DNA of 64,000 bases, taken from assembly GCF_029784155.1 (NCBI RefSeq), contig NC_073692.1, positions 240,207,756 through 240,271,755 on the forward strand, read 5' to 3'. Source of the stretch: Uranotaenia lowii (Eukaryota > Arthropoda > Insecta > Diptera > Culicidae). Positions 23,100 through 34,745 of this stretch are shown here, piece by piece (positions within the stretch are counted from its first letter, which is position 1; each line of letters starts with the position of its first letter). A model generated the notes under the pieces. The model searched no databases. It had not been told where the DNA came from and saw nothing but the letters and a program-made list of their open reading frames with translations. The position numbers and the translations under genes were made by a program.

Positions 23100-25350
23100 G
23101 TTTTCAGTCGTGTTTCTTTTCGTATCCCAAATTACAATCTGCAAAAATGGCAAAATCAAATTGCAACTGAAATTATCAGCAACTTTCACTGACACTGATT
23201 GAAAGCTAAAGCTGCATTCACTGATCGAATACAGTGAGTGACAGAAATGCCTAAGCGAAAGACGCTTTCGTAGCACCTGAGTGAAACAAGTCTGCTCGGG
23301 GTTACGAGTGAGATTTCTACTGACTTTTCTATACCATTCATTTCAGTTTAAGCTTTTTAAACTGATAGAAAATAACAGTGCTTTCAGAAAATTTGGAGCA
23401 CTGCACACAACCTCCCTTTTCTCGGAGAGGCTTGTAAGATAACACTTCAGTTGCGCAAAAAAAAAAATCAAACCACTTGCACAAAGCAAATTGAATGAAC
23501 CCATCCTCCCTCAAGCCGGTTAAAATCACTTGCACTGAACAGTGTTTCATTAAATCATCTTTATTAAAACAATAAATTTATTAAAATAGTCACAGACCCG
23601 AAAAACTAAACACGTGCGGTGCCATCTAAACAACGCCTACTCTTCACTTTTGATAGATTGTTTTTTGTGACGAAAATATTAATTTAATTACTGTTCGTTA
23701 AAGAAAAGAAATTTTCCGTCGCTCTTATAATTCACTATTTGGCATTTGTTCAATCAAACACAAAGAATTTCACTCGAAAGTACATATATTACGTTTGCTG
23801 AATAATCGATTTTTCAATAAATAAAAACCTTCCAGGTTCTAAAAATATCATGCCCAATGCTATTTACGAAAACTTTTCTAGCCTAACAAACGATATCGAA
23901 AACCCCAGACCCATTAACGAAAAATGTTCTACACAGCAAATCTTTTCTGCCTGTGTATCGTGGAACCGAACCGAGATCAAAGTCAAAATTAGATAGACGA
24001 TTGACAAAAAAGGAAACGAATGTTTCAAGTTTTTTTTTATTCCTTTTTCAGATTCGACAAACAAAGGTGAGAATGATATAATCCGGAAACCGCACAATGA
24101 TGTGCCAAAATTGGACTTGCCCCGCACAAAGTTCTAGCAACAGCAAGGGGAGTGGTGTCGGTCATTTTTTTTCTCGAACTTTCCACTTTCAAAAGAACTT
24201 TTCCGATATACCGAAACCCCAAACCGGGTTTGCTGGGTACCAACAATACCCCATGGTCTTTTCCTGCCACCGACCGAAGACCCCGCGCAGACCTCCGTTT
24301 CACACGTTTGTAAAACCAATAGAAGAGGAAATTCCTACCCATACAAACTCCTCCGGAGAAGCAGCCATGTTGGAGGATTGGGAAGCGTTCAACCGGTGTG
24401 TTTTGTTCAGATCGTAGTTGGGAATTTATAACGTAGGATATGGACAGAAATCTGGACCGGGGGGATATCGCAATCGTACACCGTGGCGTGTGTGTTGAGT
24501 AGGTTATGTCAATAAGGCGCAAAAAGGACCGGGACGCGGAGGAACGAACGTCCTCCCCGGTGAAGAGGAAACAAGTTAAATAACGATAAACTTTCGCAGG
24601 AGAACAATTTTGCATCGATACCGACCGATGAAAACAAACCGCAATAAAATGGAATAACATTCATATTTGCATAGGGAAAGTTGTTTCAGTTCCGGCGGGC
24701 GGTTTTTGTGAATGGTTTGTTTTGCGGACTCCGTGCGGAAAAGTCTGATGCGATGCGAGGTTAGACGCTGTCAGATGAGCAGGGGTTGAGGGTTGAGAAC
24801 ATAGCCGGATTCCGGACATTCCGTAGGTGGGAGTGGGACTTTTTTTTTGCTATACTGGTAGCAACATCACATCCCCGAGATTAGGTCACTTTCGAAAGGT
24901 AAATCGTTTTTCATGCAAGTACCCCACCTACAGCAGGACGGAATGTTGTGTTCACAATTTATAGATTCGAAGCTTTTATTTGTCTAATCCGGTAGGGGTC
25001 GGTGCACGCAATATGTTTTTCTGACCGGTTGAAATTTATGTTTTTATTTATGGTAGAGAAAAAGATCTGACGAATATCTGTCAATAAATGTTATTTTTGT
25101 TTACTCCTTGGATTGGTCGTTCACATTTCGGTTGAAATTTGCTCTGTACGATCATATCGTAGAAGGATATGGAGATATTAAGATTGTTTCAGCATTATGA
25201 ATTGGTCATCCGATATGAAAGAAAATAAAAGTTATAAAAATATGTGGCAACACTGACATAGAAGCTTCAAAGTGTGAACAAAAACACAAACCAGGTATTG
25301 GTCTAATCTTGAGACAGAAAGCGTTGAAGCAAGATTCTGAATTATGTTCA
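23100..25350. other. No gene recognised; moderately GC-rich in places
   Basis: A 207-codon minus-strand frame (24037-24660) has no recognisable domain and sits in a stretch open on both strands. The 24200-24800 part looks low-copy. Host non-coding DNA is the simplest reading. Confidence 0.45.
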
Positions 25351-25358
25351 GATTAATC

Positions 25359-26786
25359 TAGGCTTGCCAGATACTTTCAGAATAAAGCGGGGCATTTCAC
25401 GAAAAAAAGCGGGACACAGCTGAAAAATGCGGGACATGTGAGAAACTCTTTCAAAAACACACTTATACGTATACCATCAATCAAAGTTGTTCATAGAAAG
25501 TACACTAACGCATTTTTACGTGGGTTTTTTTCCATAACTTCTAATTACACGGGTTTTTGACAAAAGCACGACTATTTTCCATGGTTCTCGCAAATTAACA
25601 AGTAATTTAGAGAAAATATTTCAAGTGCAACATATAAACGGTTAATTTAATACCGCATATAAAACTTTTGTGAAATAAAAAAATATATTTCCAATTTTTT
25701 TTTAAATTTGAAAACTTAAGAAAACTGCCTTCATTGTACACGTTGGACCATTGAGTCTAAAAAAATGGTGTGAAATATAAGGCAATTTAATTAAGATTCC
25801 GGCGAACAATAAAGATCTTTAACAGTAGGGAACAGCATTTTTTACCTACATATATTTCAACAACTGATTTTGAAAGATTTTGGCGTTCTGAATACGAATC
25901 ATTCGTTCGTCAGATTTTGTCTATCCACTCTTGTTTTAGTGATATGGCGTACAGATATTTTGGAATTGACCGATTTTGAATAAAATCGATAATTGATAAC
26001 TGATGAACCAACATAAAAAAACAATAACTGATTTTGAATTTATTAATTATTCTTCATCCAATCAAGGGTTCAGATCAAGGTTGCCGAAATTACACAAAAA
26101 TCTATAATTACACTGAATTTTGAGCCGATTTTCATCATAGAATCTGTGTCACATAACACAGAATTTTAGAAATTTTCCCAGATTTCAAAGAATTTTCAAA
26201 ATTTTGATGTTTTTCCAAAATTCAATTTTTATGATATAACTAGCTGACCCGGTGTGCTTTGCTACCGGGTAGGTATCCAAATACCTTCCCATATCAAATT
26301 TGGTTCCTTTTGCTTTATTAGTTTTTGAGTTATGTAAAAAAATATAAAAGAGGCTCTTCCCCCTTTCAACTGCAAAAAGGAGGGGTCTCAAATAATCATT
26401 GAAATATTTTTCGTATCAAAATACCTTCCCATGCAAAATTTGGTTCCAATATCTTGATTAGTTTTCGAGTTATATGAAAAATTCTAAGGTAGCCCCCCTC
26501 CCCCCTTCCTTTTACCCCACTGAGAGGAGGGAGGGCTACCTTATATTCATTGAAATATTCCCCGTTTCCAAATACCACCCCATGCCAAATTTGATACCAT
26601 TTGGTTGATTGGTTCTCGAGTTATGCAAAAAATTGTCTTTTGTTTGGGAGGCCCCGCCCCCCCTTCCTGTTAGGGGGAGGGGTCCCAAACCATAATAGGA
26701 ACCTTCCCCGGCCTCTAATACCCCCACCTGCCACGTTTCACGTAAATCGGTACAGTAGTTTCTGAGTCTATAGGGAACAGACAGAA

Positions 26787-26821
<35 letters not shown>

Positions 26822-27521
26822 AATTCATTTTTATATATATAGATTGGTAGTGTTCATTGATTTTTTTAAAAGCCCAATGTTAAAAAGTCGCAATTGAAAT
26901 TAATGGAAAAAGCATCACAGAAATCTGGCACATAATTTTTGGGTCAGATCACAGAAAGCCAGAAGTTTTCGTCGAAACACAGAATTTTTTTTTCGGTAAC
27001 CTTGGTTCAGATTTAGCTTGAATATTCTAGATTCAGAGATATATAGCTTTGAAAAATCTAATTTTTAAATTTCTGACTCTGCTGAAAATATGTTTTTGAG
27101 TATTTGTTATTCAACTATTTAATTCATTTTAGAACGTTGTCGAAGACTGCAAATTGATTAGACTTATGGTTTAAGAAATATCTAAGATTCAATTCGGGTC
27201 AAAATTTCCTGAAGATTTCGTCAAAATTGCCGCATTTTGCTGAATTGAGAAAAGTAAACAATGAGAAAACTACTATAACTTTTATTCCGGAATTCAAAAT
27301 GACTCGCATTCTTGGGGAAAGTTGATCTTCGAATTAGAACCTTTAATTTTCAATTCTTTATAGTCTTTATTTGAAAGATTTGTTGTATAGAACCTAAAGT
27401 TTTATTTTTTCAAGTATAAGTCAGTCAACTTTGAAAAAAATTTCCAAGAAAGCGGGAAATTTTGAGGAAAAAGCGGGACGGCGGGACACGTCCCGCTTTT
27501 GCGGGACGGATGGCAACCCTA
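25359..27521. mobile_element. hAT-like non-autonomous element with 8-bp TSD
   Basis: The ends are TAGGCTTGCCAG (left) and TAGGGTTGCCAT (right, reverse complemented). They are flanked by an exact 8-bp duplication, GATTAATC, at 25351-25358 and 27522-27529. An 8-bp duplication is characteristic of the hAT superfamily. Subterminal motifs AAAGCGGGAC / GCGGGAC repeat at both ends (25383-25437 and 27451-27510). No transposase is seen. Its 2,163 bp include a nested AGCTGACCCG element, so the original was about 1.55 kb. Confidence 0.85.
26240..26843 (+). mobile_element. AGCTGACCCG-family short copy nested in the hAT-like element
   Basis: It starts CTAGCTGACCCGGTGTGCTT near 26240 and ends with a long GACA run (about 26777-26821) and TTTTTATATATATAG. 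Between are imperfect direct repeats of about 130 bp, each with ATACCTTCCCATRCMAAATTTGG-like and GAGTTATRYRAAAAA words (at about 26280, 26410 and 26570). It therefore keeps both ends of the family but little of the 3.5-kb body. Confidence 0.8.
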
Positions 27522-27529
27522 GATTAATC

Positions 27530-28455
27530 GTCAGTTCGAGACAATAGGTCGATTCAAGCACTGCCTGGCCTCACTGTTTTTGACATTTCGCGATTCTTGT
27601 TTTGATTCGTTATTTTCCAATTCTACACGCTGAGGAAGCAACGCAAACCTTTGGGTCCTCATTTAAATTTCATTCACTTGGTTTAGCAATAGTTCTCAGC
27701 TCAATTTTGGATTAAAAAAAAAAGTAATTAAGTTGTTAAGAAATAAGATGTATCAAATGATGAAAAATCAATAATTTTATTTGTTAACCTAGTTGAAACA
27801 GAAATGTTGTAATAAAAGGATTTTAAACTTATAAGTTAAACTGTCCGACGTTATTTTTATTCTTCGAAAATGTAATATCGTATAATTTTAGAATAGTTAA
27901 GCCTTTTCTTTCAGTATGTTTACCGGAGAGTTTTTCCTATACAGGATTCTTCTGTCTCTGAATAGTGTTGTCGAAAAAATATGTACATTTGTTTACAGCT
28001 TCCGGTCGAAATAACACAAGAAACTTCCGGACAATCGATTCGGCACATTCTAATTCTTCAGAAGCTTCCACATTTGGACATTCGATGTGACTTTTTTCTC
28101 AAGCAGAAGCGCTGCCCCAGAATATTCAATGCAAAGTGAGTTGGTCCACAAAAAATTAGTTGAAAAAAGGTTTTTAAAAACACGTTGAAACAATCCTTCT
28201 TTTCAAAATTTTTAATAATTTTCAAGTTCCAGTTTATTCCCGAAAAAACCGAAAAATGCGCAAAATTTAGTTCACAAAATTGGACTTGGTTTTTTGCTAA
28301 CTAAAAACTGAGTTTTGAGTAAAAATTGTTGACCGTGCAGATACACGAAAAAATTCGCCGCACCCCATTTCTCGTTCGTAAAATTTTGTAAACAGGACGC
28401 GCGAACTGTCACCACAAAAGGGAGCTACGTCATCGTGAATCGACCCATGACGTAG
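27530..28455. other. No gene recognised
   Basis: AT-rich sequence, unique-looking; nothing supported. Confidence 0.5.
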
Positions 28456-28459
28456 TTGG

Positions 28460-29135
28460 TACGGTGAGCGCAGATTTGAAAGGCTGCTGTTTTATTTGTT
28501 TTGAAATAATTCCAGTTACAGTAAAAAAGAGGAACTGAAGAAGCGCAAATTTCAAAGGCTGCTGCTTTGTTTGTTTTGAAATTATGCCTGTTCCGGTAAA
28601 TAAGACAATCTGATGAAGCGCAGATAAGAAAGGATGCTGCGTTGTTTGTTTTGAAATGATTCCAGTTCCGGTAAATAAGACGGACTGAAGAAGCACAGAT
28701 TTATAAACTGCCATTTTGTTTGTTTGGAAAGTGTTTTCGGTTCCGGTAAATAAGACGGACTGAAGAAGTACATAGTGAAAAGCTGCTGCTTCATTTGTTT
28801 TGAAATGCTGCCAATTCCAGTAAATAAGACGGACTGAAGAAGCGCTAATGAAAAATCTGCTGCGTCGTTTGGAAATGATGGCAGATCCGGTAAATAAGAC
28901 GGACTGAAGAAGCGAAGATTTGAAAAATTGCTGTTTTGTTTGCTTTGAAGTTATGCCAGTTCCGGTGAATAAGACTGACTGAAGAAGCTCAGATGTGAAA
29001 GGCTGCTGCTTTGTTTGTTTTGAAATGTTCCTGTTAAAAAGACAGAATAAAGAAGCGAAAATTTGAAAAACTTCTTTGTTTGTTTTGAAATTATGCCAGT
29101 TCCTGTAAATAAGACGGACTGAAGTCGTGCAAATT
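28460..29135. repeat. Minisatellite of about 72-77 bp units, nine copies
   Basis: Units are marked by GGACTGAAGAAGC at about 28530, 28607, 28681, 28755, 28828, 28900, 28975, 29041 and 29113. Each also holds CCAGTTCCGGTAAATAAGAC and a TTTGTTTGTTTTGAAAT block. The minus strand is open for 303 codons across it and reads as repeats of LQSVLFTGTGIISKQTKQQ. Frame survives because unit lengths happen to stay near multiples of three. I see no conserved domain, signal peptide or promoter, so coding status is doubtful. Confidence 0.9.
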
Positions 29136-29379
29136 GTAATTTCAAAATAGAACTGCATCTCATTGCAAAACTTCAAATCACACAAAATTCGAATTTTAAA
29201 AGGAAGATCCAATGAAGTATAAAATATATAAAGGTTACTAAATTGAAAAATAATCGGTTTCGAAAATTGCTTATCGAAATATGGATTTAACTTGACATTA
29301 GAGGCGAGAAGGAGTGTGGAGATGGGATGAAGAATGTACAAAAAAAATGTATTACGAGCAAGGGGGTTTCACTACTCAT

Positions 29380-31400
29380 TGTATGTCACTTCTTATTGTT
29401 TCTGTGAAGTGTTATGCTGAGCATTGTAATGTAACAGACATACAGTTGCGTTCAAAAAAGAATGAAATCGCGGCGCACCCACTTCCAACTTTGACAAGCT
29501 GCCATTTCTCTCTCGGTTGATATTTTTTCATGAAAATTTCACACAATCTAGTTCAACTACCCACCAAACACTCCACAAAATTTGAAGTCTTTACATTGAC
29601 GGAAAACAAAGATACAGCTATTCCCGTAAAAAAGGGAAATTTGGAGTTGCTTCACTAAATTTGCTGTATCTTTAACAATTTTCATTGAAAAATCTTGAAA
29701 TTTGGTCCAAAGATGTAAAAATGTTTTATTTAATACCAAGCCAAGTTTTGTCAAAATCGATGAACGTGATCAAAAATGGTGCCGGGTTGAAAATGAGGTT
29801 CTTTATCGCCCAGTAGACGATTTCATTCTTTTTTGGACGGATGTTTATATGGAAAACAACGTTATCCATATATTCTTGGTATTTTCTTTCACAAAACCAA
29901 AATTTATCACAAAGAATGTTGTAAATTGCTAAAAGCTTCATTCGTACTTTGTTTCGAAAGAGAAAATGTTTCAACAGAGTTCAAAATAAGAAGAACAGAG
30001 TTTCAGAAATGTCCTGCTAATTATACCGATAAACAAATTTGATCCACAATTAAAGTGAATATTCTATTCGCGCTTGTGTTTCAATACCAGCTCTGTTGGA
30101 ACAATTTCTGTTTCTAAACAAAGCAAAAATAAAGTTCCTATCAATTTATAACATTCTTTGTGATAAATTTTGGTTTTGTGAAAGAAAATACCAAGAATAT
30201 ATGGATAACGTTGTTTTCCATATAAACATCCGTCCAAAAAAGAATGAAATCGTCTACTGGGCGATAAAGAACCTCATTTTCAACCCGGCACCATTTTTGA
30301 TCACGTTCATCGATTTTGACAAAACTTGGCTTGGTATTAGATAAAACATTTTACATCTTTGGACCAAATTTCAAGATTTTTCAATGAAAATTGTTAAAGA
30401 TACAGCAAATTTAGTGAAGCAACTCCAAATTTCCCTTTTTTACGGGAATTGTTGTATCTTTGTTTTCCGTTAATGTAAAGACTTCAAATTTTGTGGAGTG
30501 TTTGTTGGGTAGTTGAACTAGATTGTGTGAAATTTTCATGAAAAAATATCAACCGAGAGAGAAATGGCAGCTTGTCAAAGTTGGAAGTGGGTGCGCCGCT
30601 TCACGCGATTTCATTCTTTTTTGAACGCAACTGTATAATCGCCACTGTGGGCTGAGCATTGTTGTTACGATATGGTATGCTGTATTATGTAATGTAATTG
30701 ACAAAAAATAGCCGCTGTGGGTTGAGTTCTGTTGTAATCACGTGTACTCATATGCTGTGTAATGTAACAGACAAATAATAGTCACTGTAGTAAGCTGAGC
30801 TTTGTTGTTAAAATGTGTAATGCTGTGTTGTGTAATGTAAAAGATAATTAAAAGCCACTGTGGACTGAGCACTGTTTTGTTACGATGTGTAATGCTGTGT
30901 TGTGTAATGTAACAGACAAATTATAGCCAATGATAACTGAGCTTTGTTGTTACGATATGTAATGTTGTGTTCTGTAACGTAGCAAATAAATAATAGCCAT
31001 TGTGGGTTGAGTTCCGTTGTGACGATGAGTACTGATGTGCTGTGTAATGTAACAAACAAATAATAGCCACTGTGGGCTTAGCTTTGTTGCTATAATAGAG
31101 GTCACTATGAAGTGTAATGAGTTGTGTAATGTAATAGACAAATAATAGCAACTGTGGGCTGACCATTATTGTTACGATTCGTAATGCTTTATTTACGACC
31201 GTTTAGATCATCGCTGCTTTATTGTGTAATGTAACTATAAAAAAATAGCCATTGTGGGCTGAGTTCCATTGTTACGATGTGTACTGATGTGCTGTATTAT
31301 GTAACAAACAAATAATAGCTATTGTGAGCTGAGCTTTGTTGTTACGATTTGTAATGCTATGTTGTGTAATGTAACAGATAAATAATAGCCACCCACAGCC
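29380..31400. repeat. Minisatellite of about 70-73 bp units, split by an insertion
   Basis: Units contain AATAGCCACTGTGGGCTGAG, a GTTGTTACGAT block and TGTGTAATGTAACAGACAAA. About 11 are seen between 30641 and 31395, plus a partial one at about 29400-29440. The two parts are separated by the fold-back element 29443-30633. One unit (around 31180) is interrupted by unrelated sequence. Confidence 0.9.
29443..30633. mobile_element. Fold-back TA-flanked element with about 530-bp inverted repeats
   Basis: TA duplications lie at 29441-29442 and 30634-30635. The ends are CAGTTGCGTTCAAAAAAGAA and its reverse complement, a Tc1/mariner-like terminus. The two halves are nearly palindromic from the ends to about 29975 and 30100, with a small unique centre. 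Removing the element and one TA rebuilds a continuous unit (GTAATGTAACAGACA then ATCGCCACTGTGGGCTGAG), so the insertion is within the satellite. No transposase is present, so it needed one in trans. Confidence 0.9.
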
Positions 31401-31800
31401 GTGAGTGGTAATATTCTCTCCTAAACCGCAAATATAAAGCCAAGTTTGGTAAAAAGTTACAGATTTTTTGTAAAATATCACGGATTTTTTTAAAGTCATA
31501 TTTAATATTAAAAGCAAATTTATATTAAGCTTTAGAGCATGAAAATGTTTTTACTTTGGAATTTTCTATAAATTTGTTTGAATTTGAACTTAAAATTTAT
31601 GTTATTTTTTATGTTTATCAAAATAAAAAAATGAAGTTGAAACCGCTTAACATAAAACGATATAAACTTTTGATATGGGAAGTTTAAACAATACATAGAA
31701 TAAAAACGTACCAACCCCTCTTCCGTTTTTGAAGTCAGAATGGTTATCCATATGATCAAAAGCAATTCCAAATTGTTCGTTGAATTGTCGTTGAATTTTT
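31401..31800. other. No gene recognised
   Basis: Very AT-rich; only short frames without domains. Confidence 0.5.
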
Positions 31801-31801
31801 A

Positions 31802-32242
31802 TTGTCAAATCTTTCACACCTTTCTATCAGATGTGAGAGATTTGAAACTGTTATATGCCAAATTGAGAATTCGGTAAATTGTGTGCGCACTGTACCATTT
31901 GCTCTAACCACAAGATTCATTCCGAAAACAATTCAACACAAGGCTTTTATCGTTGAAATGAGAACATGCCTTCCCAATTGTGGTTTTGGGGAAGACAGGA
32001 CATTGGATAATAGAAAATTTAAACAATGCACTGCATCCTATATGAGTATGCTATCTTTGGCAGAGGATTTTTCTCCACAGACAGTACAAGACATTCCTCT
32101 CGACAGCATAAGTCACCAATCTAATAGACCACAATGTAGCTACTTGCATTTAGAACAATGTCTTGTTGTTTTCCAAAATTTGATAGACGTTAATCGGATA
32201 TTCTTCTTAAAAGATTGCTCAACATTGAAAAAAATAGACTAA
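31802..32242 (+). CDS. Unidentified open frame, 146 codons
   Basis: The frame runs from a TTG and has no ATG at its start, so if real it is an internal exon or a fragment. The translation is cysteine-rich in places (RCERFETVICQIENSVNCVR, then EMRTCLPNCGFGED) but shows no motif I can assign. There is no transmembrane or signal segment. The flanks are AT-rich with no strong splice sites that I can fix. It might be an old transposon or host exon, or simply chance. Confidence 0.2.
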   Translation: MSNLSHLSIRCERFETVICQIENSVNCVRTVPFALTTRFIPKTIQHKAFIVEMRTCLPNCGFGEDRTLDNRKFKQCTASYMSMLSLAEDFSPQTVQDIPLDSISHQSNRPQCSYLHLEQCLVVFQNLIDVNRIFFLKDCSTLKKID

Positions 32243-32559
32243 ACAGTTTAGTTTATGCACATGAGATAAACTTGGAATCAACAAATAAATCAGATGAATT
32301 GAGTGCCTTCAAAATTAGATTGAAATTCGGTCACTGTAATCTCTTGAAGATGGTTTTTCGAAAAGATCAAAGTTATTTTAAGCAATAAACACCTAACAGA
32401 AAATCATAGGATATTCCTAAAGCTCATTCATGTAGAATGGGTTTGTTTGATTTTTCTTCGGAAAACAGAGCTCCTTGTCACCTGCTCTTCCATTTGGCAC
32501 CTGACTTTAAATCCCAGACTTCCTTATGGGCCATTCTAGCGTGAAAGTGATAAACAACC

Positions 32560-33320
32560 TGTCACGATAACGTCATAAGCGCACAACCCCGTTCACATTT
32601 GAGGTGGTGGATGATGGGTTGGCTCGGACTTCCAGATAGAGTCCCCCGTATAGAATTATTGTAACTGAACGAAACGAAAACGAACAAGCGGGGAAAAAAC
32701 TAAGCTTATGAATTTCAATGAAGGAAACTACGCCAACCATCATCCCTCTATCATCGTCAGCACATCACCGTCGTGGTTCCCATCATCGTCATTGCCATCG
32801 CCATCGTGTTTCGTTTACGCTTTCCGGCCAGCCATAGACGGTCTTGGAGATGCTCCGGAGGACCGACCGGTTCTGTTTCCGTTTTTCGTTTCCGGACCCG
32901 CAGTTAGTCTTCTAGTATGAGAGCACACCCGATCGGCGATGGCTAACGGCAGCGAGGCGGTATCCAGCAACGACGGCGGGTGTCCCAGATATAATCTAGT
33001 TCTAGTGCCATTCGCAGCAGCAGCAACAGCAGAAGCAGCAGTAAAGTAGCAATTCTGTCTTCCTTTCTTTCGCTCCACTCGAGCTTGAAATCGCAATTTC
33101 CTCGTACAAATTCTTCTCACAGCTTGCCGCCACCAATGCTGGCTGGGCTGGGACCTACAACTTGCTATTGGGTATGGACGTCTACCTTTTTGCTTGCTGA
33201 TAATATTTTTTTCCTTCAGCTACCCGAAGCCGAAGAAGAGTAACTAACTAACCATTCACATTACAAAACGAGGCACGAGAAATCCACCGACTACTGAGAC
33301 TGGTCGATCGTCGGTAAGTC
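32560..33320 (+). promoter_or_regulatory. Possible host gene leader: two exon-like segments with canonical splice sites
   Basis: This stretch is GC-richer than its surroundings, with CAG/CAT repeats (CAGCAGCAGCAACAGCAGAA near 33007). A segment ending at 33171 is followed by GTATGG; after a 58-bp gap with the acceptor TTTTTTTCCTTCAG, a segment 33230-33313 is followed by the strong donor GTAAGTC. Neither contains a convincing coding frame, so 5' untranslated exons are the simplest reading. The next 14 kb would then be intron. This is inference from composition and splice motifs only. Confidence 0.3.
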
Positions 33321-34450
33321 ATCGTAGCAGGCGCTAGCTACCGTCGATGGATTTGGGTGGCGGGGGGCTCGATCTTCTCCCCGGGTTGTTGTGGCCTGCT
33401 TCGGTTTGTAAGGTCGGAATAAGTGGCGCCTAAGAGGAAGGAACCTGTAATTCGATTGCATTGTGTATTTCCAATTCGGAACACTCTGGCGTGGGGCTGT
33501 TTTTTTTTCACCGCTCCTCATCCATTATTCCCCAAAAGTCTGGTAAGCTTCCATAATATTTTTTTTGTTATTATTTCATTGAGTTCATATACAACATCAT
33601 TATTTTCGAAATCCATTTTTCATTAGGGGTTTTCTGCTTCCGGGGACAGACTTCTGGCGCAAAACGTGGACACACGTTGTCGTCGGTTGGAGTTGGCCAG
33701 TTAATACGGGATGCCGGGGTCCAACTGGTTAGTAACTGAGGTAAGGTTTTGTGTCAAAAAAGCGAACCGCACGTTCTGCCACGTGAGATCCTGCGAATGT
33801 CCAGCGTCCAGTTCCAGCAGCAGCGGTAGTGTATTTATCTTCAGCCGGGTCAAGATTTTACGAGCGGGATTAGTGCAATATTTGGATTTGTGTGGCACAC
33901 CGGAATGTATCCGGTGTGGCTCAGCATCGTCGTGATGCTCCCCGGCGCGAGGATTTGCGGTCCGGACTTTTTCGAGATTGTTATTTTAGAATGGATTGTT
34001 AGCTTTTCCCGATGGGGCGAACAAAGAAAGTAAACATTGGAACCCGGGAAATGGGAGACAATTTAGGAGCGCAGAATTGATTCCAACGAACCGGCAAATG
34101 ACCACACATTTTTTTTCTGCAGTAATCCCCAGGAAAATAATTTCCTTCCTTCCTTTTTGTGAGTGGATTTTTCCTATGGTTGTTTGAAAACTCCCTAGCA
34201 AATGTAGCTGAAGCTGGATGATAAATTATTTAGTTTTCAATTTCATCTGTAAATTTCAAGAACCGGATCGATTGTGTGTACAAAAATTCAAGTCGGCAGT
34301 AAGTTTTCCAGCTCTGACGAGAGTTGGGACACTGAAAAAGGGTTCTCTACCTTTATCTACTAGCAGGAGTCATTTTTTTTGTAGAATTTTGATAACAGCT
34401 CAATCTCTTCAAAATGAATTATCGAAAAACCTATGGCTAGGCAGAATATT
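33321..34450. other. No gene recognised; low-copy looking
   Basis: Moderate GC, short frames only. If the leader exons at 33.0-33.3 kb are real, this is intron. Confidence 0.45.
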
Positions 34451-34456
34451 TATATA

Positions 34457-34745
34457 GAGGGTGACAATAAAGTTACCGTACTTTTAAAAAATGCTTTAAA
34501 ACCTTAACCCTGCTTAATAATTAATCAAATCGAACCACCTGAATGACAAGCAACACTCTTTGAACATTGGCAGCAGTATCAACAAAAAAAATCAAGATTG
34601 GTTTTAAATTCCCTATCACGACTTTAACACATTCCTTCAGTCAGTTGCAAATGCCTCGGACAATGCTCGCTGGCAATTTTTCGTAAATGTTGTTCCAGAC
34701 CCTGTAGACGTGTGAGTTTGACAGGTGAGTATTCTTGACCCTAAA
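34457..34745 (-). mobile_element. Fragment of a Tc1/mariner-like element (3' end)
   Basis: At 34457 the terminal sequence AGAGGGTGACAATAAAGTTA follows a TA. Reading inward on the minus strand from about 34735, the frame gives VWNNIYEKLPASIVRGICN, a stop, then LKECVKVV. This resembles the extreme C-terminus of Tc1-type transposases, where a VW..I..I....SM..R...V pattern is usual. The other end is missing: the fragment abuts the tRNA-like repeat at about 34746. A similar TTTATTGTCACTCTATA end occurs at 40836-40852. Confidence 0.45.

Noticed and set aside
24037..24660. 207-codon minus-strand frame
   Set aside because: No domain, no hydrophobic or repeat structure of note, open also on the opposite strand; composition-driven.
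28460..29135. CRISPR-like array
   Set aside because: Units are full tandem repeats without unique spacers, in a eukaryotic context; a minisatellite.
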